A DNA stretch of 64,000 bases from Aradus depressus. Its lineage: Eukaryota; Arthropoda; Insecta; Hemiptera; Aradidae. The stretch lies in NCBI GenBank assembly GCA_963662175.1, contig OY759215.1, positions 51,787,213 to 51,851,212 of the forward strand, written 5' to 3'. Shown here piece after piece: positions 44,018-54,892 of the stretch. How positions within the stretch are numbered: the stretch's first letter is position 1; every line of letters begins with the position of its first letter. The position numbers were made by a program, and so were the translations under genes. The notes beneath the pieces were generated by a model. The model was not told the DNA's origin. It saw only the letters and a list, made by a program, of their open reading frames with translations, and made no database searches.

Positions 44018-44283
44018 CCATGTATATGTATATAGTTAGTGAAATTAGACAATATATCAAATAAACAAGTTTTATTTTATTTTTCAAGTCCATTTGAATT
44101 ATTTCACAATATCTCTGCAATAATGTCAGTTTTCATTGCCATTGTAGAGTCGGGCTCATGTCCACCAAACTGACAAAACAGCTCTCGGGTAGTAGGCGAT
44201 AAGACCTTGTAATTAAAGCCTGGGCATGAGTCACAATAACTACCTATTGTTGGTAGTTTTTTAATAAAAAATTATTTAAAAAA

Positions 44284-44470
44284 ATGCATATATATGTATT
44301 ATGTGACCATTACAGGACATTCTTATACCAACCAACCACTTTTGTACATCTCCCTCCCAATTCCGCCATAAAAAATATGGCTCCATTTCATATTCCAAGC
44401 TCCATTTCATACATGCATTACTGGGTATAAGAAAGTCACTATCATAATTACGTTGGAACAAAGAAAAGAG
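44284..44470. mobile_element. Fold-back MITE (GTGGCCATTACAGGAC family), partial
   Basis: TATGTGACCATTACAGGACA, TTCTTATACCAACCA, then TACTGGGTATAAGAAAGTCA. The right terminal repeat is missing. Confidence 0.6.
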
Positions 44471-45149
44471 GTTATATTGCCTGTATACCAGAGGGCTTTA
44501 CGCCGCTCGGGTGAACTGGAACCGGACTAATGTGGGAGACCAGAACTTAAACAGTGATCATTTGGTGTCTGAAAATTGTCTGAGCACTTGAACCTGAAAA
44601 ATAGTGGCAGCTACTAAATGTAGGTCACAAAAGATGAAAAATATGGAGCCCATCCATTTGTCATGCCATGCAAGTTTCTAAGCCGTTATAACTTTTTTAA
44701 GTTAACGTTTACTTAGGTCTATGACTTCAGTTCATTCTATCTATACATTTTTTTTTCAAACTGGGCTAACAATGCTTAACGAGCTTCCTAGTTACGTAAA
44801 AGAATTGAAGCAATCAACATGACAAATGCATTTATAATGATGACAAACTGTGGTATCATGGGCTAAATTGAAGAAATTTTAGACATTTATATAAGACAAG
44901 TATTAGCTTAATAAAATAAATAAAATCAAAGAAATTGTTTAACATTTATATTGTCTAATTCCACAAAAATAAATTCATAAAGTGTTCCGGTTTCGGCTTA
45001 CACCATCTATTTTTATTATAAAGAGTATTTACTCATTTTTATTTTTATTCATATTATGACAAATAGCCCTTATTTCTTATGTATGATGTATTCTACTATA
45101 AACCCCATTCTTTAGCTTATGTTTATAATATTATTATCTATTTTTACTT
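44471..45149. other. No gene; Penelope-like scrap
   Basis: 44940-45013 holds TATATTGTCTAATTCCACA and CCGGTTTCGGCTTACACCAT, a one-arm remnant of the element type at 23395-23990. The rest is unrecognised. Confidence 0.4.
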
Positions 45150-45760
45150 CACCAGCTTTCCGAAGTATAGGAATTTAATGTTTTCCGACCTATAGATCCC
45201 AAATATGAGACAAAAAATGTCCTACTGTGTGTCTGTGATCACAATAACTCCGGATAGAATAAATGTATCGACACAAAATTTTGTATGTGAATCCAGAACC
45301 CTCTAACAATGAAACCTATTTTTTTTTCAGACAGGGGAAAGGGGGCTCTAATAACTGCGGATGAAATGCATGTATTGATACAATATTTTATATTTGAGAC
45401 CAAAACCGCAACAAGTTTCCCGACCTCTTTATTCCAAAAATAAAAATAAAAAATGCTGCCTTCGAACACGATAACTCCCGATTGAATGAATATATCGACT
45501 TGAAATTATATTTGTGTATCCAGGACTCTCTAAGGACCTATCGACTTTCAGCCTAATGGGCTAAGGGGAAGGGGGGGGGGGGGGGGATTATTAGAGAGGC
45601 TTGACCCAAAAACTTTAATAACTGCCGTTGTGATGAATGTATAGACACAAAATTCAGAATGAGGATTTAGGAGTCCCTATGTAAGTCAACAGATGAATAT
45701 TAGCGCAAACGGTCGACTGGTTTTGGAGAGGGAGCGAAAAAATTGTTGATTAATTCGTCT
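45150..45760 (+). repeat. Family A repeat, near full length
   Basis: Starts TTCACCAGCTTTCCGAAGTA, holds several modules (AACTGCGGATGAAATGCATG, ATTGAATGAATATATCGACT), a G16 tract (45571-45586) grown from the purine block, and the ATTAGCGCAAACGGTCGACT end. Confidence 0.8.
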
Positions 45761-45949
45761 AACTTCGTTTAAACTCTCATTTTATAATTATAGAGATATA
45801 CACCATCTTATACGTCCAGACTCGTACCCTCTCTCTCTCTCAAACACACAACAAACACTCACACATTTATCATAGCGTAGTTCAATATTATACCCTTGAA
45901 ATATTATGAAGAAAGAGTAGACATACTGGACGCCACACCAGATATCAGG

Positions 45950-46400
45950 AAGAAATATTACATCGACTCTGCGCCACTCATGGTTTCCATCGACAATCAG
46001 TAGGACGGATGTGAAACCGATGTTTCACTGTTTTTATCTTGGAAGGCTTTTGACAGTCTCCACATTTATCAGAGTTCTACCCGCACATTGGGCTGGCGAG
46101 TGTGTGGGAGTCAATATTCATATTTTACAGGAGGGTCGATGACAGCGCGGTGTTTTGGATGGTAGTATATCTTTTTGGCGGGCACTAGGTCCCGGGCGCG
46201 GGTTCTCCCCCCCCCCCCCCCCCCCTCTCTCTCTTCCCTTTCCTGTATAAATAACGGATGACCCTAGGCCACGTGATTTATGAGTTAGGAGCCACTCCCT
46301 GATTCTCCCGCCAGATCTTATCCTGGACAGCTGATTTACGGCGGGTAAACACCAGCCTCGCGCGCTCCGTAATCACCACTTTCCTCAGGCTACACTACAT
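45950..46400. promoter_or_regulatory. GC-rich, repeat-free island of unknown role
   Basis: Contains CGCACATTGGGCTGGCG, GGTCCCGGGCGCGGGTTC, a C19 tract (46207-46225), then CTGTATAAATAACGG and CTTACGGCGGG-like and CCTCGCGCGCTCC sequence. The TATAAATA is promoter-like. The CpG density is unlike the flanks. No open frame follows, so a regulatory or unknown transcript role is only a guess. Confidence 0.25.
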
Positions 46401-46492
46401 TAAAAGCGGTTTATTGTTTAATTAAACCTAAGCTGACTTCTCTTAATGAATCATTAATACTTTTCATCAATTCACAGTTCATTCTTTATTCA

Positions 46493-46525
46493 TCACTAGC
46501 ATATTACCCGGCGTTGCATGGAAAT
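46493..46525 (-). mobile_element. Helitron 3' terminus
   Basis: Minus strand: CATGCAACGCCGGGTAATAT followed by G and CTAG, then T. Same terminal pattern as 4066-4464; the 5' end is not found. Confidence 0.55.
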
Positions 46526-46584
46526 AACTTTGTGTTATAATATTTACATAAAATTGATGACGTGCGATACTTGGACGAAGAATA

Positions 46585-46790
46585 AAAAGTCGTCGCTGAA
46601 TCAACGGCTATGTACTTCCACAAAACGATTAATCAATTAAATTGTTGCCCCCCCCCCCCCTCCCCCCCTTTCCCTTCTGCCTATTTCGCAGAAAATTAAT
46701 AGTTGTCGTCCTTATGGGGATTTGAATTTACCTACAAAATTATGTGTTGGTACATTACAACGACAGTTGGTAGTGTATAAAGGCCGGTTC
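46585..46790 (-). repeat. Family A repeat, partial
   Basis: AAAGTCGTCGCTGAATCAAC, GGCTATGTACTTCC and one module; a C-rich tract replaces the purine block. Confidence 0.65.
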
Positions 46791-47829
46791 TATCGCAGGA
46801 TCAAGGATCAAGGGACAAATCAAGCAAATTTTATGAGAGGCTACAACAAAAATGTTTTCTAATGTCTAGCCATTTAAATTGAAGCAGAAATAAAGAGCAT
46901 TTCTGTTCCATAGTGAATAACTATGAAAAAAAATGAGAGAAAAACTTTTTTAGCTGGGCGATTTAACTATTACCGACGTTTAAAAAATGAGTTCAGGAGA
47001 TTATATTATGAACTTTTACTATCAGTTTTCCCCCCTCAAATTTTTGATTATGTTACTACTACTCCAGCCATCTGCATGTTCTAAGTACTGTACATTTTCT
47101 ACTGTTTCTGTAAGATTGTTTGCTTAAACAAACTTTAAGGGGTAAATGTATCCCAAAAGTTACTTTTCGTTTGCCAAATGTTACTAATGTATAGATTTTC
47201 ATTATGTAATTATACCATGCAAGACAAATTCATGTTGATGTGGTAAACAAAAAAATTTTATAAAAAAAAAAAAAAAATGAGATCAGATAATAATTAGTAG
47301 TTAGTTGTTCATAGACATTAACTTTTTGTATTCATTTTTGCAAGCAGGGGGCCGTAAAACAAGAAATTCTGGTTAATACAAGCAGCACTTCTAACCGATT
47401 ACATAACTTCTCCATACTTCTGTGGAAGAAACAGTCTGTAAGTCGGTCCATAGCAAAATTTCTCCACTTTGCAACTTTAGTTTGCGGGACTGGCTGAACA
47501 ATATACCAAGGGACTATCAACACTTCACTGCAGACATGGCCAGGCTATAAATCAGATGTGCCTCTTCATATCTTGTCGGTAAACTTCAAATGTCAAAGAA
47601 TAGCATTTGTTATCACTTCTTATCTGCATTGCAAAGAGAAAGTGACAATTTCATTTGCCATTTCGGAATTTATAAGTTACCATTGTGTCGAAGAAGGAAA
47701 AGAGAAAGATAAGAGCATAGAGGTACATAGAGGTACATGCATGGAATCATCCCAATTGAAAGCGCCGCAAATACTAGTTTTTTCGTCCGCACCTACATAT
47801 ATATTTTATATGTAGTCGATCTTGATGTT

Positions 47830-48180
47830 TTCACCGGAAAAAAAAAAAAAAATCTCTGTCTATAATTGCCGTTATAATGAATGTATTGACACAGAGGGCG
47901 CCGGTAGCTCAGACGTAGCGTGCTCGCTTACTGAGCTCAAGATCACGGGTTCGAAACCCAGCCTGCCATCCTTTGAATGGAACGTTAAGCGATGGTCTCG
48001 AGCCAGTCCAATGTCAGGGACGACAACTGTAAATTTTCAGAATCGGTCGAAAGTTGAGAGGATTGAGAAGCCCCTTATGTAAGACAATTACATAATTTTA
48101 GCCCAAAGGGTTGATTGGTTTTATTGGTAGAGCGAAAACTTAAATGATTAATTGGATCTGGGGAAGAACATTGCCGATGA
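47830..48180 (+). repeat. Family A repeat with a SINE-T inside
   Basis: Left part to ATGAATGTATTGACAC (47892), right part from 48020 (ACAACTGTAAATTTTCAGAA) to GAACATTGCCGATGATTCAA. Another hairpin-end scrap lies at about 47340-47425. Confidence 0.65.
47893..48019 (+). repeat. SINE-T, short copy
   Basis: GGGCGCCGGTAGCTCAGACG head, B box GGGTTCGAAACCC, then AACGTTAAGCGATGGTCTCG; truncated at AATGTCAGGGAC. Confidence 0.85.
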
Positions 48181-48329
48181 TTCAACAACAACTTTTTATA
48201 TGATACTTAAATAAATAAATATTTATAATATAATACATCTTTTGCACTCATTCTACATTGATTAAATTGAAGTTCCTTCTTCACACATATGAATTATAAT
48301 TGTCGCAGCTAATTCCATGAAATTCCTTA

Positions 48330-48720
48330 AAATAATGTATTTTCATCCTAATATTTATAATCAAGGAAACGTCTAAAAATATATTTGTTTCAACTACATT
48401 TCTAGACGGTGTTCGGCATTTATTTCAAAAACCGGACGGCCTGCAAAAAATGGTATTGGGTATAAAATATGTGCTTAAGTTTCCTCTTCAACTATTACTT
48501 GAAAATATTCATCATAATCGGTAACTTTTGAAATGTTTTTTTTTAGTAAAGTGGTCTCAATTTACGTACGATTTTGTCCAAAATGTAATCAGATTTAAGT
48601 TAGCACGTGTGAATCATTTATTCCTTTCAAGTTCATAGCTAGAATCGTTTTTGATGTAGAGCGATCACAACTATCCATTCACAGACAGACAGATCTTCGT
48701 CTGTCTGTGTGAAAATATAA
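48330..48720 (+). repeat. Interspersed repeat C
   Basis: Shares AATCAAGGAAACGTC(T/C)AAAA, ACATTTC(T/A)(A)GACGG, CAAAAACCGGAC, AAAGTGGTCTC and AATCGTTTTTG with 57600-58030, and with 58380-58870 in the opposite orientation. No coding content. Confidence 0.65.
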
Positions 48721-48763
48721 CTATATAACTTGAACTCTTAAACAGTGTTGGGAGAATGTTTTC

Positions 48764-48935
48764 TGAGGGCGCCGTTAGCTGAGAGGTAGCATACTAGCCT
48801 ACTGAGCTCCCGACTTCGAAACCAGCTGAAAACCTGGGTAGGCAACATTTAGGACTTTAGGCGAAGAAAGAGCGCTCTGGTAGTAGGCGATATGACCTCA
48901 TATTTAAAGCCCGGAGTCACAATAACTAATTGAAA
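48764..48935 (+). repeat. SINE-T with a large internal deletion
   Basis: GGGCGCCGTTAGCTGAGAGG head, then directly the GGTAGGCAACATTTAGGACT body and tail CACAATAACTAATT. Confidence 0.8.
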
Positions 48936-48994
48936 TGTCTTTCACAATTTATTTATACTTTTAATTAATTTTGTTTAGCACCTAAAACTTGCAT

Positions 48995-49195
48995 TAATTC
49001 TATGAGGTCAAAAAGAAGTAATCCTGATGAGTGCTTGAATAAATAAATTCAATTAGAGGAAAAATTGAGAAATTCAATTTATTCATCATTCATGATCATG
49101 ACTAATGAATAAATAGCTTTTTCTTTGTTTTTTCATTTAACTGAATTTATTTATTTAGGCACTCAACACCAGGATTACTTCGACCTTAGAGAACT
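48995..49195. repeat. Imperfect palindrome of about 50-bp arms
   Basis: Arms around GAAGTAATCCTGATGAGTGC / AATAAATAAATTCA (49012-49058) and TGAATTTATTTATTTAGGCA / CAGGATTACTTC (49142-49185). It could be a further fold-back retroelement; no hammerhead boxes seen. Confidence 0.5.
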
Positions 49196-49204
49196 ACTGT
49201 TTGG

Positions 49205-49810
49205 TTCTTTACCGTTATATGTCGGCAAATTGTGTTTCAGCTGAAATTGGTTGCGGAGGGAGGACTCCAAAATGTCGATGATTTTTACTTTCCCAGTTAG
49301 CAAATAGGGAAAGTTATGTTTTCGGTCAGCGATTCGATGGTGAGTTTTCAAAGGTATTCCATATTCCGTTGGTGAATCATCGGCTATGTAGGTACTTCCC
49401 AGCAAAAATTAATCAATTACGTTTTCTCTCTCCTTCTAAAGCCGATTGACCGATTGAGCTAAAACTCAATATTTGACTAACACAGTGATTTCCCAATCTT
49501 CATAGTAAATTTTGTGTCGATACTTGTATTACATCGGCAGTTATTAGGATTTATGAATTTAACCCCTCTGCTCAGCCCCCTTTCCTTCGGCCAATATAGT
49601 TGAAATTTGACAGGTTATGCCCTCATTGGGTTTTGACTTCAAATATAAAATTTCATGTCGATACAATCATTCTATCGGCAGTTATTAGAGTTTTTGAGTT
49701 AAGCCTCCCCCCCAAGACACACAGACAGACACACTTCTTTTTTTGATATTTGGAATTTGGATGTTGAAAAATATAAAATTTCGTTGAATACTCCGCATCG
49801 AATTTCGGGT
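49205..49810 (-). repeat. Family A repeat, near full length
   Basis: GGTGAATCATCGGCTATGTA, TTACGTTTTCTCTCTCC and modules with GTCGATAC and CATCGGCAGTTATTAGGATT, to ATATAAAATTTCGTTGAATA. It is preceded (49285-49370) by a scrap of another copy. Confidence 0.8.
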
Positions 49811-50039
49811 AATTCTTAGCTATTATTTTTATAATTGAATGAATAATATAATTAAGTAGGCTGTATTCTCAAAATTTTTAAAACCTGTCAAGGATCTTTA
49901 TTCACGAAACATCCAGGATGTTACCTCAAGTTTTATTTGTGCCGAGGGATCCGAGTAATCTTTGGAAATTCTAACTTATTTCTAAAAACATGTAACCTAC
50001 ATTTATTAACCAGTTAGATAACATATCTGTTTGAAGTTA

Positions 50040-50092
50040 AGAACCTGATAAAAGTTACTAATCGGGCAACGCTGGATATCCTGCTAGTTCTT
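50040..50092 (+). mobile_element. Helitron 3' terminus
   Basis: ATCGGGCAACGCTGGATATC followed by CTG, CTAG and T. The hairpin is slightly decayed. The 5' end is not located. Confidence 0.55.
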
Positions 50093-50599
50093 AATATTAT
50101 AAGCGCTCCCAAAAATTCTAGTGAATTCAATAAATAGACCAATTTATGAGACAAGTTGACATTTATTGAACAATTTTTCAACATTTATAACTGAACAATT
50201 TTAACTGCTTCTGTAAATGTCAGAGGAAGCTGAAAATGGCTTCATAACTTTTTTTTTTTTTCTCTCTTTCTTTTAGTTATTTATTAATACTTTGTTTTTT
50301 TTTTCTACTTTTTAATTATTTTTCTGTCAGTAACGTTAATTGCAAATGTCATGCAGTTAATAAAATATAATTGACAGCAGGAAAGGAGAAAATGATGAAA
50401 AAAAAAATAGTGAAAAAACCCAGAAATTCTTGAGATCGCATTCTTCATACTAAAAATTTTTTTAAAAGTAATTCGCTCCACATTAGTGTTTGCAATCCCG
50501 GAACATGTTTCCAATTCCGGGATTTCGGGATCCCGACTTTTCCTAAACCGGAATCCCGGGAATGGAATTACACTTGATATATTTATTGTATTATATAAT

Positions 50600-50715
50600 A
50601 GTATGATTGACAGGTTGAAAAAAAAAAAAAGTAGTCTGACCTCTCATAGACTTTTATTATAATATACTAGACGGCTTTCTATGTTGCCCTCGTCATCAGG
50701 CAAGTCTCATGGCAT
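50600..50715 (-). mobile_element. Penelope-like fragment
   Basis: Shares GTCTATGAGAGGTCAGACTA-type sequence and the core with the element at 56275-57350. Confidence 0.6.
50678..50699 (-). ncRNA. Decayed hammerhead-like core
   Basis: CTGATGA, CGAGGGCAACATA, GAAA, GCCGTC, TA. The conserved boxes survive, but stem II no longer pairs (GAG with ATA) and stem III has lost its palindrome (GCCGTC for GCCGGC). Confidence 0.45.
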
Positions 50716-50964
50716 TTTTAAAAATGATAAAAATTTGAAATGTTTGAAATAAAAAACAAAAACAGGATTAAGGAAAAAAAAATTAGCAGTAAAAGTGTAT
50801 ATATGCGAGATACAAGGCCGCAGGATGGTGACATCGCTCCACGAAACGGCAGCGAGGTACCCTTGTCCGGACGCAGAGAACAGCCCTGTTAAGGGTGAAA
50901 AAGGCCGGTAGGACTGTCTCTATGGCAGCGCTGCAGGTACTGGCGGGAGCCCCGCCCATTGACT

Positions 50965-51240
50965 TAGTCTTGGATTCTATCGGCAATTATTAGACTCTTT
51001 GAGTTAAGCCCCCCCCCTTTCCTTTAGTCGATTTGGCTGAAAATCAATGGGTACGTCGTTTTAGGGTTCTGGATTCACATCTAAAATTTAGTGATGAGCC
51101 ATTGACTCTATCGGGAGATGTCGTGTCCACAGACACACAGACATTACATTTTTCATATTTGGATGTTGGAAACCATAAAATTTTGTTGAAAACTGCGTAC
51201 CTATCAAAATAGCTATTATTACTATAATTGAATGAATAAT
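50965..51240 (-). repeat. Family A repeat, partial
   Basis: CTATCGGCAATTATTAGACT, GGCTGAAAATCAATGGG and TCTATCGGGAGATGTCGTGT. A SINE-T entered just after it. Confidence 0.7.
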
Positions 51241-51253
51241 ATAATTAAATAGA

Positions 51254-51605
51254 GAGGGCGCCGGTAGCTCAGTGGTATGCGTGCTTGACTTCTGAGCTCA
51301 AGGTCGTGGGTTCGTAGCCCGACCGAGGCCCTTAGTTTATTTTATCTGGGAGGATAAAAAAATTTAAGCACGCCGTCCTTCGGATGGGACAATAAGCGAT
51401 GGTCCCGAGCCTGTACGATGTCAGGTACTCGTTAAAGACCCCTACCCTAGATTAATAAAAATTTAGGGTATACAAAATTTAGGACTCCCACAGTAGAGTC
51501 CGGCTCATGTCTACCAGAGTGACGAAAGAGCGCTCTGCTAGTAGGCGATATGACCTCGTAGTTAAAGCCCGGGCATGAGTCATAAAACCTAACCTAACCT
51601 AACCT
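51254..51605 (+). repeat. SINE-T, best full-length copy
   Basis: 352 bp. tRNA-like head with A box GGTAGCTCAGTGG and B box GGGTTCGTAGCCC, GCACGCCGTCCTTCGGATGG, a body with a TTTAGGGTA..AAATTTAGGACTCCCA stretch, a CAGAGTGACGAAAGAGCGCT hairpin segment, GGCGATATGACCTCGTAGTT, and a tail of four CCTAA units. Target duplication AATTAAATAGA at 51243-51253 and 51606-51616. Transcription would be by RNA polymerase III from the internal boxes; mobilisation needs a partner LINE. Confidence 0.95.
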
Positions 51606-51616
51606 AATTAAATAGA

Positions 51617-52160
51617 TTGAACCTACATTCACAAAATTTGTATGTGCGAAAATATAACTATATAACTTATACTATACCTGGGGAAGTTAAATAGTATTTA
51701 GTAAATATCAAAATGAAAATAACGATATAAAAATATCGATGTGTTGCGTTTCGTATCGCATCCTTTGTCATTATATGAATAAAGAAATAATTTAGTAAAT
51801 GAGTGTTATTTGAAAGCTGTCAACTGTAATTAGCATATCAAGTGATACATTATCAAGGATTGTCTGACCTCATTACGATAAAGTCAACACCAATTAGATA
51901 TATTCCTTATTTCATTTATTTTTTCAGCTAATTTCAGTTTTTTTTTTGTTTGTTATTATTTTTTTTATTTTTATGTCTTTGATTACATTTTATAAATAGA
52001 TTAGCGATAAGCGATTGGTACATTGTCACATGTTTTCTTACGTGAATATTTCTCAATGAAGAAGAGTTTTTATGGATGAACTAAATAGAAAATGTAGATT
52101 CTTCGAGACTCATCAATAGTTCTATTGAGAAACAGATAGTTTACTTTCTCATGTATACGA
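51617..52160. other. AT-rich, no gene
   Basis: A family A hairpin-end scrap near 51650-51690; otherwise unrecognised. Confidence 0.3.
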
Positions 52161-52168
52161 GGTATACG

Positions 52169-52740
52169 CAGTGCCGGATTAAGCCAGCGAGGGGCCTGTA
52201 GCAAATTCTGTCAAGAGGCCCTTGGTTTGCTTTAGGTTCTCAAGTTTAGGGTATTAAATAAAACAAAACTGTTACAAATAAACTTTTTTGAATTTAATAT
52301 CGGCAAATTTAGAGATAACACTTTCAATATCGACTTCTTTAAGCAAATCATGCTCTATATTCATCAAAGTGAGATGATTAAGACGTTCTTTGACCATCGT
52401 GTTCCTTAACTCATTTTTAATACGTTTTAATGTTGAGAAAGAACGTTGGCCACTGCAGTTAGTGATCATGAGAGACAAGTAAATGCTACGTTTGGGAAAC
52501 ACGATTCTAAAGAATTATTTAATAAAAGTTTATAAAATTGCAGTTCCAATCAAGTTTTAGATTTTCAGGTGGGAGTAAAGCATAGCCTAAGCGCTTCGCG
52601 CTTAAGGCATGTAAAATATTTTTACGCTCCTATCTAAATTGATATTTTTTTACGGTCAGACAGGCGTTGGAGCGCGAGGCCCCCCAATTAGCGGGGCCCG
52701 TAGCATTTGCTACTCTTGCTACGTGGCTAATCCGGCACTG
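52169..52740 (-). mobile_element. hAT transposon, internally deleted
   Basis: Terminal inverted repeats CAGTGCCGGATTAAGCC and GGCTAATCCGGCACTG. GGTATACG occurs at 52161-52168 and 52743-52750, the 8-bp target duplication with two extra G on the right. It sits in the hairpin end of a family A copy. Only the transposase C-terminus is left. Confidence 0.85.
52272..52502 (-). pseudogene. hAT transposase C-terminal dimerisation region
   Basis: Seventy-six codons including CSGQRSFSTLKRIKNELRNT, then MVKERLNHLTLMNIEHDLL. The (E/Q)RSFSTLKRIK..LR.TM..ERL..L.L..IE.DL pattern is the hATC dimerisation motif. Position 52502 is internal to the original gene; all upstream domains are deleted. Confidence 0.85.
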
Positions 52741-53135
52741 GGGGTATACGGGAAGTTATGTAATCGGTCAAAAATTTAATGTCGAGTTTTCAATGGATTT
52801 TCATGTTCCAACTGATCCCCTCTTCCCATTGTGTCGCTTTGGGTAAAAATCATTTTGTGTGGATTCCATCGAGAGTTATCGTGTTCACAGACACACACAC
52901 ACACACACACCGAAACAGAAACTTCCGGTGAAAAATCAAATTTCTGACCAATTACACAACTTCCCCAACTCTTTGTATAGCTGGGGAAGTATAATTTTAT
53001 GTTAGTCTATGTGTCTGCCTTTATGTGTGATCACGATAAAATATATAGACATAAAATTGTGTAAGTGTATTCAGATTTTCATAAGAATGACTCAAAAACA
53101 CCAATAGCTGCTGATATTAAAATTCGAAGTCCATA
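52741..53135. repeat. Family A pieces in mixed orientation
   Basis: 52741-52810 plus (GGAAGTTATGTAATCGGTCA), 52855-52995 minus (GAGAGTTATCGTGTTCACAG to the TTTGTATAGCTGGGGAAGTA hairpin) and 53010-53135 plus. A (CA)8 run sits at about 52890. Confidence 0.6.
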
Positions 53136-53251
53136 CAGACGGTACATACCTAGTTATATTTCGCATTTAGAAAATTTATAATTATAAACATTAATTTATC
53201 TTCTATTATTTATTTAAAAAAAAAAAAAAAATTATTGTTATTCATTTTATA

Positions 53252-53543
53252 GTTAGTTATTATGACTCATGCCCGGGCTTTAACTTCGAGGTCATATCGT
53301 CTACTACCAGAGCACTCTGGTGGACATGAGCCCGACTCTATCGTGGGAGTCCTAAATTTTGCCTACCCTAAATTTTTATTCACATCTGTCTGACATCGTA
53401 CAGGCTCGCGACCGTCGCTTAACGTCCCATCCGAAGGACAGCGTGCTTAAGTTTATTTTACCCCCCAGATAAAATAAACTAAGGGCCTCGAGATCTTGAG
53501 CTCAGAAGGCAAGCATGCATACCACTGAGCTACCTGCGCCCTC
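53252..53543 (-). repeat. SINE-T, AATAACTAACT-tail type
   Basis: Left end AGTTAGTTATTATGACTCAT, right end GAGCTACCTGCGCCCTC; the B-box region is deleted. Target duplication TATTCATTTTATA at 53239-53251 and 53544-53556. Confidence 0.9.
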
Positions 53544-53849
53544 TATTCATTTTATATGTTGTATTCTAAGATAATATAGGTTGATGATAATTTATAAGTT
53601 TTTTTGATGTACAAAATCGAATGACATACCATGTTATTTATCTGAAATAAATATTATTATTATTATTATGACACATCTCTCTAGCCCGCGAAACCACGGG
53701 TGGCTCAGATTATGTTTGTTTATTCCGTTTATACAACATTGGCTAGTGACGTTACACTTGGTCGGCTAAACCTTTGATCAGTCGCTTTATGGCGTTGGGA
53801 GTTATTTTTGAAAAAAGGTTTTCAGAGCATGGATAAAACTGGAAATTTT

Positions 53850-54610
53850 ATTAATGTCCATTGGATCCAAAGAAGTAATAATCATGATGATGTGTCCTTG
53901 TTTTTGTTTTTGTAGGTATTAATGATTTTGGATTGATCCCTCCCCCTCTTATCCTTCTCTTCCATTCTGCAAATTTCACTGTCAATCCATAAGTGTCGTG
54001 CTTAAGGAATTTTAAATTTACGTACTGAGTCTCGTGTCGATGCATTCATTACATCGGCAGTTATAAGGGTTTTTGATCAAAGCCCTTCTTCTGATCTCCT
54101 ACTCATTCGCCGATTTAACGAAAAATAGATATGTGTCGTCCTTATAAGATGTTTGATTTACATACAAAATTTCCTGTCAAAACATTCATTACTTCAGCAA
54201 TAATTGAGATTTTTGTGTTGTTCTTTTGGAGTTCTGAAACATTTGTTGGGGAGGAAATTTTTTTTTTTTTTTTTTGGAATCAGGTTGTCGGATTCTGATG
54301 AAAACTCAACAGACTTCTTGTAGTCATCACAGTATAACATTCTATATTATAGAATAACCGATAGAGAATGTTTTTACTTCCGCGAAATCGGCAGAATGGA
54401 AAGGTCCAAAGGCAAAACTCTAAAAAAATAAAAAACTCATAAAAATTCTCGTGTTGGTGCATTCATTCTATCAAGAGTTACATATAGACAATTTTTTATT
54501 TTTATTTTTGTAATCAGTGTCGGAAAATTCCGGTGAAAATTCAACTTCGAATTTCCTATCTATTGCATAACTTCCTCTATACTTCGTGCAGCTGGGGAAG
54601 AAAAAAAGGA
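53850..54610 (-). repeat. Family A repeat, near full length
   Basis: GTCGATGCATTCATTACATC, GGCAGTTATAAGGGTTTTTG and CATTACTTCAGCAATAATTG modules; ends TATACTTCGTGCAGCTGGGG. Internally rearranged near 54300. Confidence 0.7.
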
Positions 54611-54892
54611 ACAATAACCTTTCAAGTGATTTAGAACAGAACTATTAAACTTGGGAAGAGCCCAAAACTGTAAATCTTGAAGAAAGGTCACTTGAGGTGG
54701 TAGAGTGACAGAGGACTGATGGCTGGGTCGGACAATTAGCTGTGGCAGCTTACTGAGTACTTCTTGGAAAATATTATAGAGGGGGACGTGGGAGGTCTTC
54801 TGTAGGTAGGAGACTATCTGTCAATGGGGAGGATAGGGCCACACCAACATTAGCACTATTACAGCTCTCCTCTCTCACAAGACCGGCAACAC

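Larger units (their letters stand above)
43855..44136. mobile_element. Penelope-like fold-back element, perfect 111-bp arms
   Basis: Arms 43855-43965 and 43979-44089 are exact reverse complements over 111 bp, separated by 13 bp. A 47-bp extension (44090-44136) follows on one side only. The 11-bp target duplication TGCCATTGTAG lies at 43844-43854 and 44137-44147. Inverted terminal copies with variable target duplications are typical of Penelope-like elements. Both arms hold a hammerhead-like core. No reverse transcriptase. The perfect arms point to recent insertion or arm conversion. Confidence 0.75.
43641..44245 (+). repeat. SINE-T split by a Penelope-like element
   Basis: Head and B box (GCGGGTTCGAAACCCGG) to TGCCATTGTAG at 43854; it resumes at 44137 with the duplicated TGCCATTGTAG and runs to GGGCATGAGTCACAATAACT. 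Confidence 0.85.

Noticed and set aside
47558..48082. 85- and 86-codon plus-strand ORFs
   Set aside because: The second runs through a SINE and family A; the first has no recognisable domain or initiation context.
51254..51330. Functional tRNA gene
   Set aside because: A and B boxes are present, but the anticodon and acceptor stems do not fold as a proper cloverleaf and the sequence continues as the SINE body; it recurs about 20 times.
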